A DNA stretch of 64,000 bases, from contig NC_009445.1 of the NCBI RefSeq assembly GCF_000026145.1, positions 3,906,001 through 3,970,000 of the forward strand. The letters run 5' to 3'. How positions within the stretch are numbered: the first letter of the stretch is position 1; each line of letters starts with the position of its first letter. Made by a program: the position numbers and the translations under genes. This document shows positions 8,846-16,874 of the stretch, piece by piece. A model generated the notes under the pieces. That model ran no database searches and had not been told where the DNA came from. It saw only the letters and a list, made by a program, of their open reading frames with translations. This stretch comes from Bradyrhizobium sp. ORS 278 (GTDB lineage: Bacteria; Pseudomonadota; Alphaproteobacteria; Rhizobiales; Xanthobacteraceae).

Positions 8846-10015
8846 ATGCAGTTACGATTGATTGCAGTTGGCGGCTCTATATCGCGTTTCCTGAACGTTG
8901 TTGTTTTGCCTTGCCTTTGGCCCAAAACCATCGACGAGCGCAAGGTGGGTTCGCTGCTAGTGACGAAATCGTCGCCGAAGCACTATCTCGGGGTGTTCTG
9001 TTTCAGTGCGTGTCTCATGGCCGTGCTGGGGTTCATCTCGGGGGGTGGCGGCGATCATTTTGCCTCGATCCCGAGTGCCGCTGGGCCAACTTGGTATCGC
9101 GATCTCAGCGGGGACGCGGTTTCCGAGATCCAGGACCAGGACATCTTTTTCCATAACATCGGTTCCTCGATCGAAAATCTGCGGAAGGCCGACATCGTCA
9201 TGCTCGGTTCGTCGCTCGTCGCGTTCGGCCTGGACTCCGAAGTCGTCAGAAAGCAGATTAAGGATCGATACAATCTGAATTTTTACAACCTGTCTTTTGT
9301 CGGCATTACGAGCGGTGATTTCGCAAGGCTGATTCTGAATAAATACCGTATCAAGCCGAAGCTCTTGATCATCAACGCGGACGATGGTGGAGGCGGTGGC
9401 AGTTTTTTCAGCGAAGGATTGCGTCGCTCATTCGGGGGCAACACCATTCCGATCCCCTCGCTTGGCTACAGCCGTATCGAGGCCTTCAGGCAGGTGATCC
9501 GGAAGAACTTGCGCTGGCGGCTCGAGGGGCTAATGCGGGATGTTCTCGGCTCCGATATTCTGGTGAATGCGAACCGGTTCGCGCTGCACAGTTTCTACCG
9601 TGATGCTGAAACGGGCATGTACGACATGAGCGATATGCCCAACTTCCACTCGGACACAAACCCTGTCGTGGCGATCAAAACCAATGGGCCGCGTCACGCC
9701 GCTGCGGAGATCATCAAACACGCAAGGGAATTTGTCGCCGGCAGTGCCGACCACGTTGTCCTCACCCTGGTGCCCAACACCTATTACGACGCACAGCAGG
9801 CGGGCGAAATCGCGTCGGCCGTCGGGGCTGAATTGGTGCTCACAGGGATGGTCGACTATTCAACCTGGGACTTCGGTGGTCATCTCGATCATCAGGGCGC
9901 GATTCATTTTACCAAAGATCTGATTGGAGCCCTGGAAAAGAGCCAAGCGTTCCAATCGCTGCTGGCGCAATCCGGTTCCGCTCGCTCCTCGCAGACCAGT
10001 ACCGCAGGGCGGTAA
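8846..10015 (+). CDS. Membrane-anchored SGNH-like protein of unknown role
   Basis: The ATG at 8846 gives 389 residues; a GTG at 8795 in the same frame is an alternative. A hydrophobic helix (about residues 43-60) is followed by an extracytoplasmic domain. The segment DIVMLGSSLVAFGLDSE resembles the nucleophile block of SGNH hydrolases, and GHLDHQGAIHFT near the C-terminus resembles their HL-x-x-x-GA-x-x-FT block V, as in AlgJ/AlgX-type proteins and DUF1574-like families. The expected Asp before the His is shifted (DFGGH), so activity is uncertain. The DNA is clearly AT-richer than its neighbours and the gene is not next to any polysaccharide O-acetylation gene. It looks acquired. Precise function unknown. 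Confidence 0.6.
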   Translation: MQLRLIAVGGSISRFLNVVVLPCLWPKTIDERKVGSLLVTKSSPKHYLGVFCFSACLMAVLGFISGGGGDHFASIPSAAGPTWYRDLSGDAVSEIQDQDIFFHNIGSSIENLRKADIVMLGSSLVAFGLDSEVVRKQIKDRYNLNFYNLSFVGITSGDFARLILNKYRIKPKLLIINADDGGGGGSFFSEGLRRSFGGNTIPIPSLGYSRIEAFRQVIRKNLRWRLEGLMRDVLGSDILVNANRFALHSFYRDAETGMYDMSDMPNFHSDTNPVVAIKTNGPRHAAAEIIKHAREFVAGSADHVVLTLVPNTYYDAQQAGEIASAVGAELVLTGMVDYSTWDFGGHLDHQGAIHFTKDLIGALEKSQAFQSLLAQSGSARSSQTSTAGR

Positions 10016-10449
10016 GCATGATGAGGTCTTCGTCCGTCGCGCAGCGCTCACCCCTGCACGCAGCGGGCGGCCGCCAGCCCGGATAGAACCCCGACGACAT
10101 CAGAAGATTCCAGCGAGAAGCTTCAGCATGGTCTCGGTTCATTGCCTGACCGATCGACCTTGAGGAATCTCCCCGGTGTCCGGCTTGATGGCCACCGCGG
10201 CGTGGACAGAAGACCAGCTAGTAAGAACCTGCGCGAAAATCGAGGATGCATTGAATATCCGCCTTTGTGAATAGGTCATTATGCGGGATCGCTAGTTGAA
10301 TCGGCTGGTAACCTTAGGACAGGCGACGGTTCCGGAGCTGGAAAGCGTAATTGCGGAACTACTTCTTTCATCTCCGCAAACGCGGCGGTTGAGGCTGCAG
10401 GTAATTGGTCTTTCGCAGGATCGGACGGTAGCAAAAATCTTACCTGGAA
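10016..10449. other. Gene-poor stretch
   Basis: No convincing gene is seen. A short plus-strand frame (10296-10532) begins with a TTG and gives a plausible 35-residue helical stretch, then runs into low-quality Arg/Ala text over the next pseudogene. It may be another gene remnant. Composition is mixed and lower in GC than the core regions. Confidence 0.4.
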
Positions 10450-10930
10450 GTGATTTCGAGAGAGGAGGCGCGAGAGCGGGGGCTGAAGCGGTATTTCACG
10501 GGCGTGCCGTGCAAGCACGGGCATGTTGTTGAGCGGCTTGTGTGCAACAGGAGTTGCATGAAGTGCGGCCCCGAAAGAGTCCTCGCCAGGGATGCCAAAC
10601 TCCGTGCGGACCCGGTCCAAGGCGCGCCTGCGAGCGCGGGCGCGCTCCCGCTACGCAGACCCCGTCCGGGGTGAGATCATGCGCGAGCAGTGCCGCGCCC
10701 GTCGCGCAGACCCCGTCCGAGGCGAGATCATGCGCGAGCAGCGCCGCGCCAGCAAAGCCAAAAGGCGCGCTGACCCGATCAAAGGACCCAAGATCGCAGC
10801 AGACGAAAGGGCCTCGACACACAAGCGTCGCGCGATTATCGCCAACGCCCCGCCGATGGCTCCAGAGGACGAAAAAAACCTGAGGGCGATCAGCTTCACG
10901 TGCGGTCCGATGAACCTGCTCGGTGAATGA
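10450..10930 (+). pseudogene. Frameshifted gene with endonuclease-VII-like zinc motif and 17-residue repeats
   Basis: From a GTG at 10450 the frame encodes ISREEARERGLKRYFTGVP followed by CKHGH and CNRSCMKC. This is the Cys/His pattern found in phage and bacterial proteins related to recombination endonuclease VII. The frame then loses sense after RADPVQ. In the next frame the text resumes as RYADPVRGEIMREQ repeats (17 residues, 51 bases) up to a stop at 10930. The repeat unit starts at about 10606, 10655 and 10706: the first spacing is 49 bases and the second 51. A two-base loss in the first unit therefore explains the frameshift. The gene is probably a decayed phage or mobile-element relic; the original function is not certain. 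Confidence 0.6.
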
Positions 10931-11309
10931 CATTGCGTGGAGCGCATCGTTGCGCAGCGAGCTGCTGGAGGCTTAGGCGTAGTTCTGCGCAATTCGGCGC
11001 TGACACAGCCCATGAGGAATGAGGGGATATTCGCAAATCGCGCGGATTAAACAGAGCGCGCTCAAAGGGTTCGCGTCATAGGGCGCCACAACATCCGCTA
11101 TTCTACTCCCCTCCCAAGGGAGTTCCTGTGGATAATCAGCCATCTCATGCGGTCTTCACGACTGACAACTGATAGTCCTTTCAATGGGTCAGCGCTCTTT
11201 TTCTTATTTCTCACAGCGTCGTGATTGTGCCATCTGTTGACGCAATCGGCCGAACTGCCCCCTATGACCAAAGGTCGCTCTCGATGATTTCAATGGAGAG
11301 GTGCGACCT
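10931..11309. other. Gene-poor, AT-richer stretch
   Basis: I see no gene here. The sequence is clearly lower in GC than the flanking core DNA and ends in a good ribosome binding site for the small ORF at 11310. Confidence 0.4.
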
Positions 11310-11420
11310 ATGGAATATCTATATATTGGTTATCTACTGCACGGCCTTGCGCACGTTCTGGCCGAAAGTCGCAAGCTTCTAATTAGTCTGCGACGCAAGC
11401 GAGCCCGTAAAAGCCCGTAG
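11310..11420 (+). CDS. 36-residue ORF with strong ribosome binding site
   Basis: The site GGAGAGG at 11295-11301 is eight bases before the ATG. The peptide starts MEYLYIGYLLHGLAHVLAES and ends in a very basic tail (SLRRKRARKSP), so it is a hydrophobic, possibly amphipathic N-terminus followed by a positive end. A hairpin with a short T-run lies eight bases after the stop. The combination of start site, short reading frame and terminator supports a real small gene, but I recognise no family. It lies in the low-GC accessory patch. A membrane-active peptide, such as a toxin or phage peptide, is one possibility and is inference only. Confidence 0.45.
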   Translation: MEYLYIGYLLHGLAHVLAESRKLLISLRRKRARKSP

Positions 11421-11428
11421 CCCCGCGA

Positions 11429-11460
11429 CCGCCTCCGTTGCAGGCGGAGCTAGGTCTTTT
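11429..11460 (+). terminator. Possible terminator after the 36-residue ORF
   Basis: The arms CCGCCT (11429-11434) and AGGCGG (11442-11447) pair, with a 7-base loop, and TCTTTT follows at 11455-11460 after a short gap. The stem is short, so this is tentative. Confidence 0.4.
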
Positions 11461-11595
11461 AGACGCCTCGCCGAGTTTTGGATGCGGGGCGATGGGGAAT
11501 CACCCGGAGGAAGCGTTTGCAAGCGACTTGGCCAGGAGTTGCTGAGACTCGCCTAGAACGCTAGATAGAGTCCTCAACCAGAATGGCGCTTTCCA

Positions 11596-12210
11596 ATGGA
11601 TGCTCGGGATTGGATCGTGGGAATCTCAAGCCTTGGAGCACTCGTCGTAAGCGCTTTGAAGCTATATGCGGACTGGCCCAAGAAAACTGAAGAAGGCAAA
11701 GTTTCTCGTGTTTCACCCCTAGTGGTCGTCTGCGCTCTAGCAGCAGTAGTCTTGTCAGTGGTTGGGTATGACATCTACGACCGCAGGCAAATTACGGCAG
11801 GGCCTTCTTTGGTTAGTTGGGGCGGAGACCCTAACGCCTTCCATATGACGGTAACAACTCAGGGCCTTCAAGAATACGCCAAGACACACCGCTTGTTGCT
11901 CATCGTCCGACCGAACCTCATAGGCGTCGATCCGATGACAGATATGAACATCGGAAAGAGTCCACTTTTCACCATCGCGGGGCCTGTTGTGACGCTGGCG
12001 ATTCCGGGCCGCGTTCCGCTACACATGGTGCCTAACCAGGTCAATATGCTAGACTTCTACGCGGCCCGCGTGCCTGTCGGCGTGACAGCCGATCGTATTC
12101 ACTCTGTAGGGGACATTGCCGACCTCGGAGGGGCAATCGTGCTCAGGGCGGGCGCTGGAATAATGGCGGGGCCTCCCGTCGATCAGTCTCCATCGCCGAC
12201 GTTAAGATAG
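11596..12210 (+). CDS. Hypothetical two-helix membrane protein
   Basis: The 204-residue product has two hydrophobic helices (about residues 7-24 and 43-60) with a charged loop between them, then a roughly 140-residue C-terminal domain rich in beta-type residues (VTLAIPGRVPLHMVPNQVN). The pattern suggests two membrane passes and a soluble domain. I recognise no family. GC content is lower than in core genes and no good Shine-Dalgarno site precedes the ATG. It lies just beyond the 3' end of the tRNA-Lys gene, consistent with accessory DNA. Confidence 0.6.
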   Translation: MDARDWIVGISSLGALVVSALKLYADWPKKTEEGKVSRVSPLVVVCALAAVVLSVVGYDIYDRRQITAGPSLVSWGGDPNAFHMTVTTQGLQEYAKTHRLLLIVRPNLIGVDPMTDMNIGKSPLFTIAGPVVTLAIPGRVPLHMVPNQVNMLDFYAARVPVGVTADRIHSVGDIADLGGAIVLRAGAGIMAGPPVDQSPSPTLR

Positions 12211-12328
12211 CCGTCAACGGGGCAACCGAACAAGACTGCTGGTGCAGCGTGTTGCCCCCAGCGTGACCCCGGGCGAATATCGACCCGAAACCAACAGACC
12301 CCGCATCGTCGTAAATGCTTGATAAGGT

Positions 12329-12404
12329 TGGTGAGCGCGCCGGGACTCGAACCCGGGACCCCATGATTAAAAGTCACGTGCTCTACCGGCTGAGCTACGC
12401 GCTC
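12329..12404 (-). tRNA. tRNA-Lys (anticodon UUU)
   Basis: On the minus strand the sequence folds as a 76-base tRNA. The 7-bp acceptor stem is GAGCGCG/CGCGCTC, the D-arm is GCTC...GAGC, the anticodon loop is CTTTTAA, and the T-arm is CCGGG-TTCGAGT-CCCGG. The 3' ACCA end is encoded (12329-12332). The anticodon TTT makes it lysine-specific. Its 3' end faces the low-GC accessory patch on the left. Confidence 0.97.
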
Positions 12405-12633
12405 GCTTCCTTCGGAAGCGGTGTGACGGCTTGAACCGTCACTGTCCGGATCGTCGGCAGGTCACCACCAGAACGCTTGCGGCGGGGCTGTGGTTCACTG
12501 CGGTATTGGGAACGGGACGGTGGAGCCCCGGCCTCGGGCCGCATGCTGACGTGGGCGCTGTGTAGGGGGTGGGTCCGTCCCGGTCAATAGGGCGGGCGGG
12601 GGAAACCACAGCGGCGGGTGACGCGGCAGCGGG

Positions 12634-12820
12634 GGCCTCGTGGTTCGAGACGCGCCGCCAGGCGGAGGCGCTCCTCACCAAGAGGGTTTAGAGTGGGCTG
12701 CGCGGCCTGGGCGCTAGCGTCGTCGGATGAGGGTCTCGGAGCCGCCATATACTCCCTTTGCCGCATACTTCGCCCTCATCCTGAGGAGCCCGCCGGAGGC
12801 GGGCGTCTCGAAGGATGGCC
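12634..12820. repeat. Dispersed palindromic repeat, copy 2
   Basis: Blocks at about 12634-12690 and 12770-12820 are reverse complements of the two blocks at 7601-7714 (shared words GGCCTCGTGGTTCGAGACGC and GGGCGTCTCGAAGG). They fill the gene-free stretch 12405-12890. That stretch also has a perfect 7-bp inverted repeat at 12423-12442 (GTGACGG/CCGTCAC) just upstream of the tRNA on its strand. No gene is seen there. Confidence 0.65.
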
Positions 12821-12890
12821 GCGGGCGGGATGCCCCAGGAATGGCATGGGACTGGCCCAGGAGTCGGCCTGTCGGCCTGCGCCCTGGGTC

Positions 12891-15593
12891 CTACACCTTC
12901 TCCGCCGCCTTCGTCGCCGCCGCGCTCAGCGGCGCCGGCTGCATCGGCTGCAGCATCCCTGGCCCGGCGAGCTCCGGCACCCAGACCGGGCGCAGGCCGA
13001 TCAGCTCGGCGGTTCGGATGGTGGCGTGGCGCCAGAAGTCGAAGGAGTTGATGCGGGACAGCTCCAGGATGGCGATCGCGACGGCCGAGAGGAACGGCAG
13101 GCTCTCCAGGATCAGGACGGCGGCGAAGATGTAGAGCTCGGTGATCCCAAGGTAATTGGTGGTGATCAGGATGGCGGCGCCGATCAGGAGCAGGGCGCCG
13201 ATGACGGCCTCCCAGAACGCCTGGAACTCGATCGACATCCGCGACAGGCCGCCCTTGGACGTGCGGGCGAAGGCGAGATGCTCGGTGATCAGGCCCTGCG
13301 CCACGGCGCGGCTCACCGTCCATTGCACACTCATGGCCGCGATCATCGCACCCAGCATCTGCCACGGCTTCACCGCGACGCGAAGGCGGTAGAGGATCAG
13401 GAAGTGCGCCAGCGAGACCACGAAGGCGGCGATGATCGGGATGGTCAGGATCTTGTCGGGGATTGCGATGCCGGCAAACGCCACGATCGGCACCCAGATC
13501 AGGTTGAGGATCGCGACGACCACGCCGAGGCTCTCGGCGCCGAGCCAGTTGAGCCAGCCGAGCGAGAACTCGCGCTTCTGATCTGATGTCAGGCGGCTGC
13601 GGCCGGGCAGGAAGCGCTGCCAGTGTTTCTTGACGATCTGGAAGCCGCCATAGGCCCAGCGGTGGCGCTGCTTCTTGAACGCCTCGTAGGTGTCCGGCAG
13701 CAGGCCCGAGCCGTAGCGGGTGGCGGTGTAGTGGGTCTGCCAGCCCAGCTCCTGGATGGCGAGGCCGAGGTCGGTATCCTCGCAGATCGTGTCGCTCGAC
13801 CAGCCGCCGGCCATGTCCATCGCGGCGCGGCGGATCAGGCACATCGTGCCGTGCACGATGATCGCGTTCTCCTCGTTGCGCTGGACCATGCCGATGTCGA
13901 AGAACCCGGCATACTCGCCGTTCATGATGTAGTGCATCAGCGACAAGTCCTCGTCGCGATGCTCCTGCGGCGCCTGCACAAGGCCCACGGCGGGGTCGGC
14001 GAAGGCCGGCACGAGGTCGGACAGCCAGTCGGGCGTCACGACATAGTCGGCGTCGATGATGCCGATGATCTCGGCATCGGCCGCGGTGCGCTCCATGGCG
14101 ATGCGCAGGGCGCCGGCCTTGAAGCCCTTGACCTTCTCGGCGTTGATGAACTTGAAGCGCTCGCCGAGCATGCGGCAGTGATCCTGGATCGGCTGCCAGA
14201 ATGCCGGGTCGGGCGTGTTGTTGATGATGCAGACGACCTCGTAGTTCGGGTAGTCGAGTCGGGCCAGCGCATCCAGCGTCTGCTTCATCATCTCGACCGG
14301 CTCGAAATAGGCCGGCACGTGGATCGAGACCTTCGGGCAATAGCCCGCAGGCATCGCGGCGCGGTCGCGCGCGACCTTGTCGCGGGTGAGCAGCCGGCGC
14401 GGCGCGCGGCCGAAGGCGATCGCGGCGATCTCCTCGATGCGGGCCATCGCGATGAGAATCAGCGGGACCAGGAGCGTGAGGCCGAGGGTGAGCGCGAAGG
14501 CCGAGCCCCAGACGAAATAGTGCACGTTCCAATAGGCGAAGACGTTGGAGACCCAGGCGCCGACGCCATGCGCCGTGATCGCCAGCACCATCGCCTGCAG
14601 CACCGTCGGCTGGCGCAGCCGCACGATCGGCAGCGACAGCAGCACGCCGACCAGGAGCGCGATGGTCGCGAGTTTCCAATAGTCGGGGTTCACGATCGGG
14701 CCGGTCCAGGAGAACTTGGCCTCGCGCGAGGCGTTCAGCACGCCCCAATACGGGCCGACGCCGCCCTCGAAGAACTTCCAGGGCTGATCGATGCCCTCGA
14801 CGATGTTGTACTCCATGCCGATGGCTTCGGCGCGGGTGACGAAATTGCGCAGCACCCAGGCCTGCTGGAACGGCCCGGGATCGGCGATGCCGCGGTTGTA
14901 GCCCTCGCTCGGCCAGCCGAACTCGGCGATGACGATGCGCTTGCCGGGAAACTTTTCGCGCAAGAGCTGGTAGCGCTCGACCGCCTGGTCGACGGCCTGG
15001 GTATGGTTGAAGAACTCCCAGTAGGGCAACACGTGAGCGGCAATGAAATCGACGCTGGAGGCGAGTTGCGGATAGTCGCGCCACAGGTTCCAGATCTCGC
15101 CGGTCGTGACGGGCACGCTGACCGACTTCTTGACCTTCTTGATGTAGCCGATCAGCTCGTCCGGCTTGAGCTCGCCACGGTACAGCGTCTCGTTGCCGAC
15201 GACGACGCCGATGACGTTGCTGTTGCGGCGGGCGAGCTGCACGGCGGCGGCGATCTCGCGCTCGTTGCGGTCTTCGTTCTTGTCGATCCAGACGCCGAGC
15301 ATGACCTTCAGCCCGACCTCGGCCGCGATCGGCGGCACCAGCTCGACGCCGCCGGTCGACGAGTACAGGCGGATGGCGCGGGTGATGGTGGCGAGCTTCT
15401 TCAGGTCGGAACGGATGCGCTCGGCGTTGGGGATGTTGTCGACGTCGGGATGCTCGGTGCCTTCGAACGGCGCGTAGGACACGCTCGGCAGCATGCCGGT
15501 GAAATCGGGCGCGCTCTGCTTGGTCTGCAGGACGCCCCACAGCGCGGCATGGGCTGCTGTGACGAACAGGATGACGGCTGCGATCAAGCGCAT
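12891..15593 (-). CDS. ndvB: Cyclic beta-1,3-glucan synthase, GH17-like domain fused to GT2
   Basis: The ATG at 15593 starts directly on a signal-anchor helix; a GTG at 15698 would add 35 residues. The 900-residue product has a periplasmic GH17-like domain (about residues 35-290) with the family's two Glu residues, in VGNE (135) and AEFGWPSE (224). Four or so helices follow, then a GT2 domain with DAD (514-516), CEDTDLG (ED 605-606) and QRHRW (642-646), the motifs of processive beta-glycan synthases, and more C-terminal helices. This matches NdvB of Bradyrhizobium japonicum in size and design, which makes cyclic beta-(1,3)/(1,6)-glucan for osmotic adaptation and nodulation. The ndvD candidate and ndvC lie just upstream. 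Confidence 0.9.
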   Translation of the reverse strand: MRLIAAVILFVTAAHAALWGVLQTKQSAPDFTGMLPSVSYAPFEGTEHPDVDNIPNAERIRSDLKKLATITRAIRLYSSTGGVELVPPIAAEVGLKVMLGVWIDKNEDRNEREIAAAVQLARRNSNVIGVVVGNETLYRGELKPDELIGYIKKVKKSVSVPVTTGEIWNLWRDYPQLASSVDFIAAHVLPYWEFFNHTQAVDQAVERYQLLREKFPGKRIVIAEFGWPSEGYNRGIADPGPFQQAWVLRNFVTRAEAIGMEYNIVEGIDQPWKFFEGGVGPYWGVLNASREAKFSWTGPIVNPDYWKLATIALLVGVLLSLPIVRLRQPTVLQAMVLAITAHGVGAWVSNVFAYWNVHYFVWGSAFALTLGLTLLVPLILIAMARIEEIAAIAFGRAPRRLLTRDKVARDRAAMPAGYCPKVSIHVPAYFEPVEMMKQTLDALARLDYPNYEVVCIINNTPDPAFWQPIQDHCRMLGERFKFINAEKVKGFKAGALRIAMERTAADAEIIGIIDADYVVTPDWLSDLVPAFADPAVGLVQAPQEHRDEDLSLMHYIMNGEYAGFFDIGMVQRNEENAIIVHGTMCLIRRAAMDMAGGWSSDTICEDTDLGLAIQELGWQTHYTATRYGSGLLPDTYEAFKKQRHRWAYGGFQIVKKHWQRFLPGRSRLTSDQKREFSLGWLNWLGAESLGVVVAILNLIWVPIVAFAGIAIPDKILTIPIIAAFVVSLAHFLILYRLRVAVKPWQMLGAMIAAMSVQWTVSRAVAQGLITEHLAFARTSKGGLSRMSIEFQAFWEAVIGALLLIGAAILITTNYLGITELYIFAAVLILESLPFLSAVAIAILELSRINSFDFWRHATIRTAELIGLRPVWVPELAGPGMLQPMQPAPLSAAATKAAEKV

Positions 15594-15924
15594 CTGGCGG
15601 GACACCGTGGCGGGCGGAGAGGGAGGAGCGGCGGATCCAGCGCGAGAGTGCGCGGCCGCGCCGGCAGCGCGCTCGGCCCACGTGCTGCCCAGGCACATCA
15701 GGCGAAGCGCGGCTTCGATCTGGCACCGGCAGCGCCGTCTTTGGCGCTGGCCCGGTGGTCACATTAAGGCGGGTTCATCGCTGAACGAGGGCTGAACCGC
15801 CTGACAGATCGAGGCCGAACCACCTGCGACACGATAACGCTGCAGCGCAATTAAACAACTGCGGCGGCGCTGCCCTCCGCCTGGATCTGCCCTGCCGGCA
15901 CAGCGGGCGGGCAGGGCAATCTTG
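15594..15924. other. Leader/intergenic region upstream of ndvB
   Basis: No gene is seen in this stretch of about 330 bases. A GC-rich inverted repeat (GCCCTGCC at 15889-15896, GGCAGGGC at 15910-15917) lies just past the stop of the upstream minus-strand gene. It has no T-run after it, so it is only a weak terminator candidate. Promoter elements for ndvB could not be picked out with confidence. Confidence 0.4.
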
Positions 15925-16497
15925 TTACTGCTTCGCCGGCTGCGGCGAGGGCGAGGCCTGCGGCGCGGCCGGCTGGGCGGCCTGCGGCGCGGAGCCCGCG
16001 GGAGCCGGAGGCGTCGCGGCCGCCGGCGCGGCGGCGGCCTGCGGCTTGGCGTCCGGATTGATCCAGCAGGCGTGGACGTGGTTGTTCAGCGAGTTCGGCA
16101 CCTTGTCGTCGATCTGGCCGACGAATCGGGTAAGGCAGCGGAACGACGCCTGGATGTGGCCGCCGGGGCAGCCGAACCGGTCATAAAGGTCGAGATGGCG
16201 GAACGCGGTATCGAGGTCGTCGCGGTACATCAACTGCACGACGCGGCGGCCGAGCCAGACGCATTCCGGATTGCCGGCGGGCCCGCCGCTCAGCGCCTGC
16301 GCCGCCTCGGTGAACTCGTCGGCCTTGCGCTGATTTTCCTTGAGGTCGGCCGGGCTGGACGCCTGCGGCTTTTGGTCCTGGGGATGGTCGTTGCCGCTCT
16401 GGGCGAAGGCGCCGGGGGCGGCAACCAGGACCGCAAGACCGACAGACGCGACAAGGCGCGAAACCGTAAACTTGGACTGGAGCACGCGTCGACCCAT
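15925..16497 (-). CDS. Periplasmic beta-glucan biosynthesis protein, NdvD candidate
   Basis: The 190-residue protein has a Sec signal peptide (cleavage likely after AFA), a core with Cys residues in PECVW, FGCPGG, FRCLTR and HACWI, and an Ala/Pro/Gln-rich tail of about 40 residues that should be disordered. The four Cys could form two periplasmic disulfides. It lies between ndvB and ndvC, as described for the third glucan gene ndvD of Bradyrhizobium japonicum. I recall similar proteins being annotated as beta-1,3/beta-1,6-glucan biosynthesis proteins. The molecular role is unknown; an accessory factor for the synthase in the periplasm is inference. Confidence 0.65.
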   Translation of the reverse strand: MGRRVLQSKFTVSRLVASVGLAVLVAAPGAFAQSGNDHPQDQKPQASSPADLKENQRKADEFTEAAQALSGGPAGNPECVWLGRRVVQLMYRDDLDTAFRHLDLYDRFGCPGGHIQASFRCLTRFVGQIDDKVPNSLNNHVHACWINPDAKPQAAAAPAAATPPAPAGSAPQAAQPAAPQASPSPQPAKQ

Positions 16498-16874
16498 AAA
16501 TTCCCCGAAATGTTGCCTTCATGCCGTCCCCTGGGGGACGCAGTGTTGATGCCGATCAAATCGGCCCCGATTGCGGCGGGAGGTTGATTCCGACCCCTCG
16601 TGCGGTGTTCCTAAACTGCCGTTCCTAACGGGCGGGTGAACGGCTCAAGACAGCGGGCGCAGAGAGCGAGGCAACCGGGGATTCCCAATGACTGGAATCT
16701 CGGATTTTGTCCAGCAACGCCCGAACTTTCTCGCGTCATCGTAAAAGCCGGATTGGGACCGGGCGGCGCCGACGCCTCGGGGAGCTGCGACATCCCGCCG
16801 GTCGCCACCCGATCGCCTACTTGGCAGATCGCCGCCGACCGGGTAATCGACACCTCCCTGCCTGGAGAACGGAA
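16498..16874. other. Divergent promoter region between ndvD candidate and ndvC
   Basis: This 377-base region separates two divergent glucan genes and must hold both promoters, but no clear -35/-10 pair or operator stands out. The ndvC reading frame is open upstream to a TTG at 16707, but the Arg-rich translation there does not look like protein. Confidence 0.4.

Noticed and set aside
10296..10532. 78-codon frame before the zinc-motif pseudogene
   Set aside because: Only the first 35 residues look like protein and the rest overlaps the pseudogene out of frame; TTG start without a good ribosome site.
12219..12258. 8-bp inverted repeat GGGGCAAC/GTTGCCCC near the tRNA
   Set aside because: The 24-base loop and absence of a T-run make it a poor terminator; probably chance in GC-rich DNA.
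12329..12404. Attachment-site duplication of the tRNA-Lys end
   Set aside because: I looked for a second copy of the tRNA 3' end to the left of the gene, down to 8.5 kb, and found none by eye.
13623..15767. 714-codon plus-strand frame opposite ndvB
   Set aside because: The GC-rich codon bias of ndvB opens the antisense frame; the text is Arg/Asp/His-rich with no domain. ndvB has clear GT2 and GH17 motifs.
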